Below, one piece after another: positions 53,322 through 61,726 of a stretch of 64,000 nucleotides of DNA (within the stretch, counting starts at the first letter, position 1; each line of letters opens with the position of its first letter). The notes beneath the pieces were generated by a model. It was not told the origin of the DNA. It saw nothing but the letters and a program-made list of their open reading frames with translations, and did not search any database. A program made the position numbers and the translations under genes. This DNA comes from Kocuria varians (GTDB taxonomy: Bacteria > Actinomycetota > Actinomycetes > Actinomycetales > Micrococcaceae): the NCBI RefSeq assembly GCF_006539885.1, contig NZ_BJNW01000007.1, positions 1 through 64,000 on the forward strand. The letters run 5' to 3'.

Positions 53322-55985
53322 GTGAGTATCGAGCAGAAAGAAACCGGTTCCTGGCAGAGCGGCGTGGTGGTGCGCGGTGCCCGCCAGAACAACCTCAAGG
53401 ACGTGGCGCTGGACCTGCCGCGGGACGCGATCGTGGTGTTCACGGGGGTGTCCGGCTCGGGGAAGTCCTCGCTGGCGTTCGGCACGCTGTTCGCGGAGTC
53501 GCAGCGGCGCTACCTGGAGTCCGTGGCGCCGTACGCGCGGCGGCTCATCGACCAGGCGGGCGTCCCGGACGTGGACGTGGTGGAGGGGCTGCCGCCCGCC
53601 GTCGCCCTGCAGCAGCAGCGCGGCGGAGGTGGCGCGCGCTCGGACGTGGCCACGATGACCACCCTGTCCAGCCTGGTGCGGATGCTCTACTCGCGCGCCG
53701 GCTGGTACCCGCCGGGCCAGGCGATGCTCTACGCAGAGGACTTCTCCGCGAACACCGTGCAGGGTGCGTGCCCCACGTGCCACGGGATCGGGCGGGTGTA
53801 CGAGGTCACCGAGGACACCATGGTCCCGGACCCGTCCCTGACCATCCGCGAGCGCGCCGTGGCCTCCTGGCCGGTGGCGTGGGCGGGGCAGAACCAGCGG
53901 GACATCCTGGTCTCCCTGGGCTACGACGTGGACACCCCCTGGAAGGACCTCCCGAAGAAGGACCGGGACTGGATCCTGTACACGGAGGACCGGCCCACCG
54001 TGGGCGTGTACCGGGGGCTGAGCCCCAACGAGACGCGCCGGGCGCAGAAGGACGGTGTGCCGGCCACGTACCAGGGCACGTTCATCGGTGCGCGCCGCTA
54101 CGTGTTGGACACGTTCGCCAACGCCAAGAGCGCGAGCACCAAGAAGCGCGCGGCGCAGTACCTCTCCAGCGAGCTGTGCCCGGAGTGCCACGGCAAGCGG
54201 ATCAAGCGGGAGGCCCTGTCGGTCACGTTCGAGGGCCTGGACATCGCGGAGTTCTCGCACCTGCCGCTGGCGCGCCTCGCGGAGATCGCGCGCTCCGTGA
54301 CCGAGGAGGGCTGGCGCCCCAGCGAGGCGGAGCACCTGGCGGACCACGTGCTCGACGCCGAGGCCCGCGAGGCCTCCACCGCGGCACGGGTCTCGGAGGG
54401 CGGAGCCTTGCACGACGCCGCCCCGGACGTCCGGCGCACACCGAACCTCTCGGTCGAGAAGCGTGCCGCCGCGCAGCGCCTGGCGGCGGACCTCGTGGCG
54501 CGGCTGCGCCCCATGATCGACCTGGGGCTGGGCTACCTCTCTCTGGACCGCACGACCCCCACGCTCTCCGGCGGGGAGCGGCAGCGGCTGCGACTGGCCA
54601 CGCAGCTGTCCTCGCAGCTCTTCGGCGTGGTCTACGTGCTGGACGAGCCCTCCGCGGGACTGCACCCCCGTGACCTGGACGCGCTGATCGGGATCCTGCA
54701 CGGGCTCAAGGACCGCGGCAACAGCGTGTTCGTGGTGGAGCACTCCCTGACAGTGATCCAGCAGGCGGACTGGCTCGTGGACATCGGCCCCGAGGCCGGC
54801 GAGCGCGGCGGCCACGTGCTCTACAGCGGCGCCCCCGAGGGTCTGGCGGACGTGGCCGAGTCCGCCACGCGCCGCTACCTCTTCCCCGAGCACGCCCCGG
54901 CGGCCGGGACGCGCGAGCTGCGCGAGGCCCGCGGCCACCTGGAGCTGCGCGGGGTCACCCGCAACAACCTCCGTGACCTGGACGTGAGCTTCCCGGGCGG
55001 GTGCCTCACGGCGGTCACCGGCATCTCGGGATCCGGCAAGTCCAGCCTGGTCAGCCAGGCCCTGCCGGTCCTCGTGCGCGAGCGGCTGGGCCACCGGGCC
55101 CCGGAGGGCACGGAGATCACGGGGGACCCGGAGGCGGACCTCCTCACCGCCGACGACGCCGCGGACGACGTGCGCGGCACGGTCGCCGCCCTGCCCGCGG
55201 GCGTGCGCCGCGTCATCGTCATCGACCAGAAGCCCATCGGCCGCACGCCGCGCTCGAACGTGGCCACCTACACGGGCCTGTTCGACGCCGTGCGCAAGCT
55301 CTACGCCGCCACGGACGAGGCGAAGCGGCGCGGGTACAAGGCCGGCCGGTTCTCGTTCAACGTGACCGGCGGGCGGTGCCCCACGTGCGAGGGCGAGGGC
55401 AGCGTGATGGTCGAGCTGCTGTTCCTGCCGAGCATCTACGCGCCGTGCCCCGACTGCCACGGCACCCGCTACAAGGCGGAGACGCTCGAGGTGCTGTGGC
55501 GCGGGCGCTCCGTGGCGGACGTCCTGGCCCTGAGCGTGGACGAGGCGCACGAGTTCTTCGAGGGCGAGGACGCCATCCACCACACCCTGGGCGTGCTGCG
55601 GGACGTGGGCCTGGGCTACCTGCGGCTCGGCCAGCCCGCCACGGAGCTCTCCGGCGGGGAGGCCCAGCGCGTCAAGCTCGCCTCCGAGCTGCAGCGCGCC
55701 TCCCGCGGGGACACCCTCTACGTCCTGGACGAGCCCACCGCCGGACTGCACCCCGCGGACAGCGACCGCCTGCTCTCCCACCTGCAGGGCCTCGCGGACG
55801 CCGGCAACACCGTGATCATGGCGGAGCTGGACATGCGCATGGTCGCGCAGGCGGACCACGTGGTGGACATGGGCCCCGGCGCGGGCACGGACGGCGGGCG
55901 GGTGGTCACCGCGGGCACCCCGCACGACGTCGCCGCGCACCCGGACAGCGCCACCGCGCCGTACCTGCGGGCGGTCCTCGGCTGA
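53322..55985 (+). CDS. UvrA-like excinuclease ATPase (class II / UvrA2 type)
   Basis: About 887 residues with two ABC ATPase halves. The first Walker A is GVSGSGKSSLAFGTL, and the second is GISGSGKSSLVSQAL. Zinc-finger pairs are CPTCHGIG...CPECHGK and CPTCEGEG...CPDCHGT. Signature motifs are LSGGERQRL and LSGGEAQRV. The insert after the first Walker A is shorter than in the main UvrA (about 950 residues), and it is likely to lack the UvrB-binding domain. That is typical of UvrA2 and drug-resistance relatives such as DrrC of Streptomyces peucetius. Role in DNA damage or drug tolerance is inferred. The region ADDAADDV is motif-derived. Confidence 0.88.
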   Translation: MSIEQKETGSWQSGVVVRGARQNNLKDVALDLPRDAIVVFTGVSGSGKSSLAFGTLFAESQRRYLESVAPYARRLIDQAGVPDVDVVEGLPPAVALQQQRGGGGARSDVATMTTLSSLVRMLYSRAGWYPPGQAMLYAEDFSANTVQGACPTCHGIGRVYEVTEDTMVPDPSLTIRERAVASWPVAWAGQNQRDILVSLGYDVDTPWKDLPKKDRDWILYTEDRPTVGVYRGLSPNETRRAQKDGVPATYQGTFIGARRYVLDTFANAKSASTKKRAAQYLSSELCPECHGKRIKREALSVTFEGLDIAEFSHLPLARLAEIARSVTEEGWRPSEAEHLADHVLDAEAREASTAARVSEGGALHDAAPDVRRTPNLSVEKRAAAQRLAADLVARLRPMIDLGLGYLSLDRTTPTLSGGERQRLRLATQLSSQLFGVVYVLDEPSAGLHPRDLDALIGILHGLKDRGNSVFVVEHSLTVIQQADWLVDIGPEAGERGGHVLYSGAPEGLADVAESATRRYLFPEHAPAAGTRELREARGHLELRGVTRNNLRDLDVSFPGGCLTAVTGISGSGKSSLVSQALPVLVRERLGHRAPEGTEITGDPEADLLTADDAADDVRGTVAALPAGVRRVIVIDQKPIGRTPRSNVATYTGLFDAVRKLYAATDEAKRRGYKAGRFSFNVTGGRCPTCEGEGSVMVELLFLPSIYAPCPDCHGTRYKAETLEVLWRGRSVADVLALSVDEAHEFFEGEDAIHHTLGVLRDVGLGYLRLGQPATELSGGEAQRVKLASELQRASRGDTLYVLDEPTAGLHPADSDRLLSHLQGLADAGNTVIMAELDMRMVAQADHVVDMGPGAGTDGGRVVTAGTPHDVAAHPDSATAPYLRAVLG

Positions 55986-56193
55986 TCCGGCCCCGGCATG
56001 CGGGCCGTGTGCGGGGCAAGAAACCGGGTGACCGGCCGCGGCGTCATCCGCGGTGCCCCGGCGGCGTCGTCCCGCGCGGACCCCGTACTCTTGTCCCTGG
56101 GGAAGACGTCACGCGGGTCACACTGCGGTGGCGAGGGGAACACGTGAGCGTCGCCGTCCGTTGGGGACCGGGCGCTCCGGAGGGGACACCGAG

Positions 56194-57534
56194 ATGACCG
56201 AGCCTGAGACGCACCGGGACCGCGGAGCGCACCGCGCCGAACGCCGCGGCCCGAGCGGGACCGTGCTGGTGTGGATCGCCCTGGCGGTCGTGGCCGTGCT
56301 GCTGCTGCTCGCGGCGGTCTTCCTGATCCCGCGGGGTGACGACGACGCCGCTGGCAACAAGCCGTCGGACGCCGGTTCCACGAGTGCCGCCGCAGCCCCC
56401 TCCGGGGCAGGAACCGCGAAAGGTGACGAGCCCGTCGTCGTCGGCCGCGGCGAGACCCGCGCGAAGACCTGGTCCGCGCTGCTGCAGGACAGCGGCGTGG
56501 CTCTCGGTCGGCCCCAGGACGACGCCGGCACGCGCGGGCTGGTCTCCCGCGCACTCGGTGAGGCGGCGGGCGGCACCGCGGACCGCACCGCCACGGACGA
56601 GGCCCTGAAGTTCCGCGCCCGCACGGAGGGCGACGCCGCCCCGGTGCGCAGCGCGGCCGAGCGCCTCGACCAGCTCGCCGGCAACCCCACCGCCTCCGCC
56701 TCCGCGGAACCGACCCCGCTGAGCCCCGCACTGGCGGCGGGTGCGGCCTCCGGCGGACCGCAGCCGAACACCACCGTGGTCTCCCGCGCGGACTGGGACG
56801 ACTACCACTCCAAGCACTCGGACACGGACCTCGTGGCGAGCACCCCCGCGGACACGGACGCCCCCACCGCGGACGACGCCACCCTGCAGAAGGCCCTCGA
56901 CCAGTGGGCGCACCTCGCCGAGGCGTTCCACGCGCTCGTGGCGATCGACGCCTCCGGGTCCATGGCCGCGAAGGTCTCCGAGGACGGCTCCACCCGCATG
57001 GACCTCACCAAAGCGGCCGCCCAGACCGCGGTGAAGCTCTTCCCGGACCACGACGAGCTGGGTCTGTGGAAGTTCGGGCGCGAGCTCGACGGCACCAAGG
57101 ACTACAGGGAGCTCGCCCCCGTGCGGGAGCTCAGCGAGACCGTTGACGGCACCACCCAGCGGGACGCCCTCGCCAAGGACGTGGACGGGCTGACCTACTA
57201 CCCCAAGGGCTACACCGGCCTCTACGACACCACGCTCGCCGCCTACCGGCAGGTCCTCAAGGACGACGCCCCGGACCACCTCAAGACGGTCATCGTCCTC
57301 ACGGACGGCATCAACCAGGACGCCGGGTCCATCGGCCTGGACGAGCTGCTGACGAAGCTCAAGGACGAGCAGGACCCGGACAACCCGGTACGCATCATCA
57401 CCGTGGGCATCTCCCAGGACGCGGACGAGACCGTGCTGCAGAAGATCGCGGCGGCCACCGGAGGCTCCTCGCACATGGCCCGTGCGCCGGAGGACATCCA
57501 GGACGTGTTCGTGAAGGCGCTGACGAGCGAGTAA
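56194..57534 (+). CDS. membrane-anchored VWA-domain protein
   Basis: 446 residues from ATG 56194 (GGAGGGG upstream). One membrane helix near the N-terminus (about 28-52, VLVWIALAVVAVLLLLAAVF) puts the rest outside the cell. The helix is followed by GDDDAAG, from a GACGACGACGCCGC copy, and an Ala/Ser/Thr-rich linker. A von Willebrand factor A domain takes the C-terminal 190 residues, with MIDAS motif AIDASGSM, a conserved Thr in TGLYDTTLAAYR, and Asp in VLTDGINQD. Bacterial VWA proteins bind ligands or assemble complexes; the partner is unknown. Confidence 0.82.
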   Translation: MTEPETHRDRGAHRAERRGPSGTVLVWIALAVVAVLLLLAAVFLIPRGDDDAAGNKPSDAGSTSAAAAPSGAGTAKGDEPVVVGRGETRAKTWSALLQDSGVALGRPQDDAGTRGLVSRALGEAAGGTADRTATDEALKFRARTEGDAAPVRSAAERLDQLAGNPTASASAEPTPLSPALAAGAASGGPQPNTTVVSRADWDDYHSKHSDTDLVASTPADTDAPTADDATLQKALDQWAHLAEAFHALVAIDASGSMAAKVSEDGSTRMDLTKAAAQTAVKLFPDHDELGLWKFGRELDGTKDYRELAPVRELSETVDGTTQRDALAKDVDGLTYYPKGYTGLYDTTLAAYRQVLKDDAPDHLKTVIVLTDGINQDAGSIGLDELLTKLKDEQDPDNPVRIITVGISQDADETVLQKIAAATGGSSHMARAPEDIQDVFVKALTSE

Positions 57535-57573
57535 CCCGGCGACGCCCCGCCGCGCGCTTCCGCGGGATCGGTT

Positions 57574-57638
57574 CACTCTGAGGTGTAGTTCTGACAGAAA
57601 AACCCGCCGCCCGGGAGTCAGAACTACACCTCAGAGTG
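57574..57638. repeat. palindromic repeat family A, copy 6
   Basis: 22-bp perfect stem CACTCTGAGGTGTAGTTCTG (57574-57595) with 57617-57638. Its outer part equals that of copies 1 and 5, while the inner arm differs in a compensated way. Confidence 0.85.
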
Positions 57639-57667
57639 CTTCCGGTCGGGGCTCGCGCCGGGGCGAA

Positions 57668-57730
57668 ACATCTGGGGCACGATCTGCCCACAGAATCGCC
57701 CGTTCCGTGGGCAGGTTGCGCCTCAGATGT
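57668..57730. repeat. palindromic repeat family A, copy 7
   Basis: ACATCTGGGGCACGATCTGC (57668 on) pairs with 57707-57730 (GTGGGCAGGTTGCGCCTCAG plus ATGT). It stands 30 bases from copy 6. The gap 57731-57889 shows no gene. Confidence 0.75.
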
Positions 57731-57889
57731 CGCGCCGCGGCCCCCGCCCCGAGCGTGCAGGTCCTATGGCGCTCAGGCGGTCATCGGCACCCGGGCCGCC
57801 CGCCGTCGCCACCACCCAGGGACGACGACGGCGGGCCGCCACCCCGGTCTCCCGGAGGCGCGGCCCGCCGCACGTGCACGGTGCGTGGA

Positions 57890-60800
57890 TCAGCGCACCA
57901 GCTCGTCCACCACCCGCTGCATGGACTGACTGTGGTTGCCGAAGCGGTGCATCGTGATGGACACGGCCTGTTCGGCGAGCATGTACATCATCTCCATGCG
58001 CCCGGCGCCCACCACGTCGTCCGTGATGAGGGCGATGTCCGGGTGCTCCGCGCGCACCGCGTAGAGGCTCGCGAGGTCCTCGTCGGTGCCGTCCCACGGG
58101 GAGATCACGCGAACGCGAGCTCCGTGGCGGACGTCCAGGGCGTCGTCGTCGAGGGCACGCAGGTCCGCGAGCTGGCCGAGCGCGCCCAGGGAACCGGTGT
58201 CCAGGGCGTGTGCGAACTCCTCGTCCGTGGCGGGGTTCAGCACGGTGGCGAACAGGCCGTTGACCGCCGCGGGCAGCGAATCGGCGGCGCTGAGCACCAC
58301 CTGCGAGCCCGAGCGAACGGCCGCGAGACCCACGCGCAGAACGTCCGTGAGCGAGGCACCCTCACGGGCACGGACGATCACGGTGCGGGGACGGTAGCGG
58401 AACAGGTTGGCCTCGCTGCGCAGGGCAGTGGGGTCCTTCACCTGGCCGAACTCGCGCTGCCACTCGGACTGGTCCGACTGCGCGGCTCGGCGCAGCCACA
58501 CGAGGTCCTCGTCCGAGAGCAGCGGGGTGACGCTGTCCAGCGCCCGGTGCACCCGCGGGTCCAGGACCCAGGCGCCGGCCGCACCGCGGTCCGTGCTCGA
58601 GGATGAGAACGGGGCCCGGGTCCACCGGCCGAGCGAGGCCAGGTAGTTGGGACCGCCGGCCTTGGCGCCGAGGCCCACGGAGGAGCGCTTCCAGCCGCCG
58701 AACGGCTGGCGCTGCACGATCGCCCCGGTGATGCCGCGGTTCACGTAGAGGTTGCCGGCCTGAACGGTGTCGATCCAGCGCAGGATCTCGTCCGCGTCCA
58801 GCGAGTGGATGCCCGCCGTGAGCCCGTAGTCCGTGGCGTTCTGCAGCTCCACGGCCTCGTCCAGGCTGTCCGCGGACATGAGCCCCAGGACGGGCCCGAA
58901 GCACTCGGTGAGGTGGAAGAAGGACCCGGGCTTCACACCCGTGCGGATTCCGGGGCGCCACAGGCGGCCGGAGTCGTCCAGCTGCTTGGGCTCGATCAGC
59001 CACTCCTCGCCCGGTTCGAGCTCGGTGAGGGCCTTGAGGAGCTTGCCCGCGGGCTGTTCCACGGTGGGGCCCACGGTGGCCTGCAGATTCACGGGCCAGT
59101 CCACGACCATCGACGACGCGGCGTCCACGAGCTGGCGGCGGAACCGCTCGGACTTCGCGACGGAGCCCACCAGGATGCCGAGCGACGCCGCGGAGCACTT
59201 CTGTCCCGCGTGGCCGAAGGCGCTGGAGACGAGGTCCCACACGGCCTGGTCGCGGTCGGCACTGGGGGTGATGACCAGGGCGTTCTTGCCGGAGGTCTCC
59301 GCGGACAGCGGGCGCTGCGGGTCCCAGGAGGCGAAGAGCTGCGCGGTCTCGTACGCGCCCGTGAGGATCACGCGCTCCACGTCCGCGTGGGAGATGAGGG
59401 TCTTGCCGGCCTCACCCTCCACGGCGTCCACGAGCTGCAGCACGTCGCGCGGCACACCGGCCTCCCACAGCGCCTCGCACACCGCGGTGGAGCAGCGGCG
59501 GGACTCGGGGGACGGCTTGTGGATCACGGCGGAGCCGGTGGCCAGGGGTGCTACGGTGGTGCCCGTGGGGATGGCCAGCGGGAAGTTCCACGGCGGGGTC
59601 ACCACGGTCACGTGGTGGGGCACGAAGGTGCCGCCGTCCACGAACTCCAGCTCCAGGGCACGGCGCGCGTAGTAGCGGCAGAAGTCCACGGCCTCGGAGA
59701 CCTCGGGGTCACCCTGTTCCAAGACCTTGCCGGTCTCCGCACCGGCCACGGCCATCAGGTGCCCGCGCCGCGCGGCGAGGATGTCCGCGGCGCGGTTGAG
59801 GATCTCCGCGCGCTCACGGGCGGGGGTCTCGGCCCAGCGCTTGCCGGCCTCCTTGGCGGTGGCCACGATGTCGTTGACCGCCGCGACGGCCTCGTCCGAG
59901 TCCTGGTCCATGTCCTTGAGCAGCTCGGGGGTTGCCACGGAAGCGTACCACTCGGCACTGCCGATCTTCTCCGCCAGGGTCTCCGCCCAGCGCTGGTTCG
60001 CGGAGACGGAGACGTCCGTGTCCGGTTCGTTGCGGAACGGCTCGTCCAGCGGGAGCGTGGCGCTCTCGCCCACGGTCTCCGCGGTACGGTCCTGGTTGCG
60101 ACGCGGCGCGGGGGCCTGCGGGTCCGTCTCCAGCGCGGCCAGGGCGGCACGGAAGCGGCCCTCCTCGCGGCGGAAGACCCAGTTGTCCGGGCCGAGCTCG
60201 AAGATCCCCGACATGAAGTTCTCGTTCGCGGAGTTCTCCTCGAGCCGGCGCACCAGGTAGGACACGGCGACGTCGAACTCCGCGGGCTTCACGGCCGGCA
60301 CGTAGAGCAGCAGCTGGCCCACGTCCGTGGACACGGCCTCGCTCTGGCTCGTGGCCATGCCCTGCAGCATCTCGAACTCGATGCGGTCGGTCACTCCCCT
60401 CTCGTCCGCGAGCAGGTGCGCGAAGGCGATGTCGAAGAGGTTGTGCCCGGCCACGCCCAGGCGCATGCCCGTCATGCGCTCGGGGTGGAAGAGCCAGGAG
60501 AGCACGCGCTTGTAGTTGGTGTCCGTGGCCTGCTTGGACTCCATGGTGGCCAGCGGCCAGCCGTGCATCTCCGCGTCCACGTTCTCCATGGCGAGGTTGG
60601 CGCCCTTGACCAGGCGAACCTTGATCTGGGCGCCGCCGTCCGCCACGCGCTGTGCGGACCACTCGGACAGCCGCTGAATCGCGCCGAGGGCGTCCGGGAG
60701 GTAGGCCTGCACCACGATGCCGGCCTCGAGGTTCTTCAGCTGCGGCTTGTCCAGCAGGCGCTGGAAGACCTCGATGGTGAGCTCCAGGTCCGAGTAGACC

Positions 60801-61498
60801 TCCATGTCCAGGTTGATGAACATGGTGCCGGTGCCCTTGGTGGCGGCGGTCTCGTACAGCGGCAGCAGCCGCTCGACCACACGCTCGGCGGTGCGCTCGA
60901 AGCCCCAGTGGGACAGCTGCGGGACCACGGAGGAGACCTTCAGGGAGACGTAGTCCACGTCCTCGCGGCGCAGCAGCCCCTCGGCGTCAGCGAGGTGCTT
61001 CTTGGCCTCGTCCTCACCGAGCACCTCCTCGCCCAGGAGGTTGATGTTCAACCGGTGACCGTGCTGCTTGAGGCCCTTCACGGACTTGCCGAAGGGCCCG
61101 GGGCGGGCGTCCACGACCATGTGGCCGACCATCTGGCGCAGCCGCGTGCGCGCGGCGGGGACCACCACGGAGGGCAGCGCGCCGGCGAGCACGGTGCCCG
61201 CCTGGATCTGCGCCCGGTCCGCGGCGGGCATGGACTGCGGCGCCAGCTTGGCGATGTCCTGCAGCGCCTTCGCGGCCGCCCTGGTGTCCTCCGTGCGGAT
61301 CACACGGTCCACGAAGCCCACCGTGAACTCCAGCCCGTTGGGGTCCTGGAGCACGGCCGCGAGGCGGTCCTCGGCGGGGTTCTTCTGCTTGTTCTTGCGC
61401 TGGTTCTCCTGCGCCCTCTGCAGCCACGTGCGCACGAGGTCCACGGCGGGATCGGCCAGAGCGTGAGGGTCGGTTCCGGTATTGACGGTGCGTGCCAT
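57890..61498 (-). CDS. putA: bifunctional proline dehydrogenase / P5C dehydrogenase
   Basis: 1202 residues. The N-terminal half holds the FAD-dependent proline dehydrogenase (about 60-450): VSLKVSSVVPQL, FINLDMEVYSDLELT, VQAYLPDA, KGANLAMEN and the YLVRRLEENSANENF end. The C-terminal half is an aldehyde dehydrogenase (about 530-1000): TPPWNFPLAIP, the catalytic Cys near residue 766 in GHAGQKCSAAS, and the upstream LTGAYETAQ and ETSGKNALVI. There is no ribbon-helix-helix regulator domain. It oxidises proline to glutamate, for carbon or osmolyte turnover. Confidence 0.96.
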   Translation of the reverse strand: MARTVNTGTDPHALADPAVDLVRTWLQRAQENQRKNKQKNPAEDRLAAVLQDPNGLEFTVGFVDRVIRTEDTRAAAKALQDIAKLAPQSMPAADRAQIQAGTVLAGALPSVVVPAARTRLRQMVGHMVVDARPGPFGKSVKGLKQHGHRLNINLLGEEVLGEDEAKKHLADAEGLLRREDVDYVSLKVSSVVPQLSHWGFERTAERVVERLLPLYETAATKGTGTMFINLDMEVYSDLELTIEVFQRLLDKPQLKNLEAGIVVQAYLPDALGAIQRLSEWSAQRVADGGAQIKVRLVKGANLAMENVDAEMHGWPLATMESKQATDTNYKRVLSWLFHPERMTGMRLGVAGHNLFDIAFAHLLADERGVTDRIEFEMLQGMATSQSEAVSTDVGQLLLYVPAVKPAEFDVAVSYLVRRLEENSANENFMSGIFELGPDNWVFRREEGRFRAALAALETDPQAPAPRRNQDRTAETVGESATLPLDEPFRNEPDTDVSVSANQRWAETLAEKIGSAEWYASVATPELLKDMDQDSDEAVAAVNDIVATAKEAGKRWAETPARERAEILNRAADILAARRGHLMAVAGAETGKVLEQGDPEVSEAVDFCRYYARRALELEFVDGGTFVPHHVTVVTPPWNFPLAIPTGTTVAPLATGSAVIHKPSPESRRCSTAVCEALWEAGVPRDVLQLVDAVEGEAGKTLISHADVERVILTGAYETAQLFASWDPQRPLSAETSGKNALVITPSADRDQAVWDLVSSAFGHAGQKCSAASLGILVGSVAKSERFRRQLVDAASSMVVDWPVNLQATVGPTVEQPAGKLLKALTELEPGEEWLIEPKQLDDSGRLWRPGIRTGVKPGSFFHLTECFGPVLGLMSADSLDEAVELQNATDYGLTAGIHSLDADEILRWIDTVQAGNLYVNRGITGAIVQRQPFGGWKRSSVGLGAKAGGPNYLASLGRWTRAPFSSSSTDRGAAGAWVLDPRVHRALDSVTPLLSDEDLVWLRRAAQSDQSEWQREFGQVKDPTALRSEANLFRYRPRTVIVRAREGASLTDVLRVGLAAVRSGSQVVLSAADSLPAAVNGLFATVLNPATDEEFAHALDTGSLGALGQLADLRALDDDALDVRHGARVRVISPWDGTDEDLASLYAVRAEHPDIALITDDVVGAGRMEMMYMLAEQAVSITMHRFGNHSQSMQRVVDELVR

Positions 61499-61550
61499 TG
61501 CAGCGCCTCCAAAGTCTCGGCCCGGGAAAGGTGCCGAGGCACTCCCTCGG

Positions 61551-61589
61551 CCACCAGCCGAATCCCTCCGGGCCAGGCGTGGCTGGTGG
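61551..61589. other. hairpin in the putA leader
   Basis: CCACCAGCC and GGCTGGTGG arms (61551-61559, 61581-61589), with a second small stem GCCGA/TCGGC just downstream (about 61533-61551) on the minus strand. It may be part of the putA 5' leader; regulatory role is speculative. No gene is seen in 61499-61726. Confidence 0.4.
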
Positions 61590-61726
61590 CATCACGCTAC
61601 CGCGCGGGCGCCGTGCGCGAGTAGTCGGCCTCACAGCAGCCTGCAACACACCTCACGCGGGGCTCTGCCACGCCGACGACGCCGCCCGCTCGCCCGCTTC
61701 TCGCGGCGTCGCGCCCGGGCCCGCGC

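Noticed and set aside
58805-61624. Long open frame of about 940 codons on the plus strand opposite putA
   Set aside because: It is antisense to a clear 1202-residue PutA, has biased His/Arg/Gly composition and matches no family. High-GC DNA leaves such frames open by chance. The same applies to long frames opposite GH15 (61769-63976), nhaA (21738-24332), pta (41128-43122) and cls (24513-27227).
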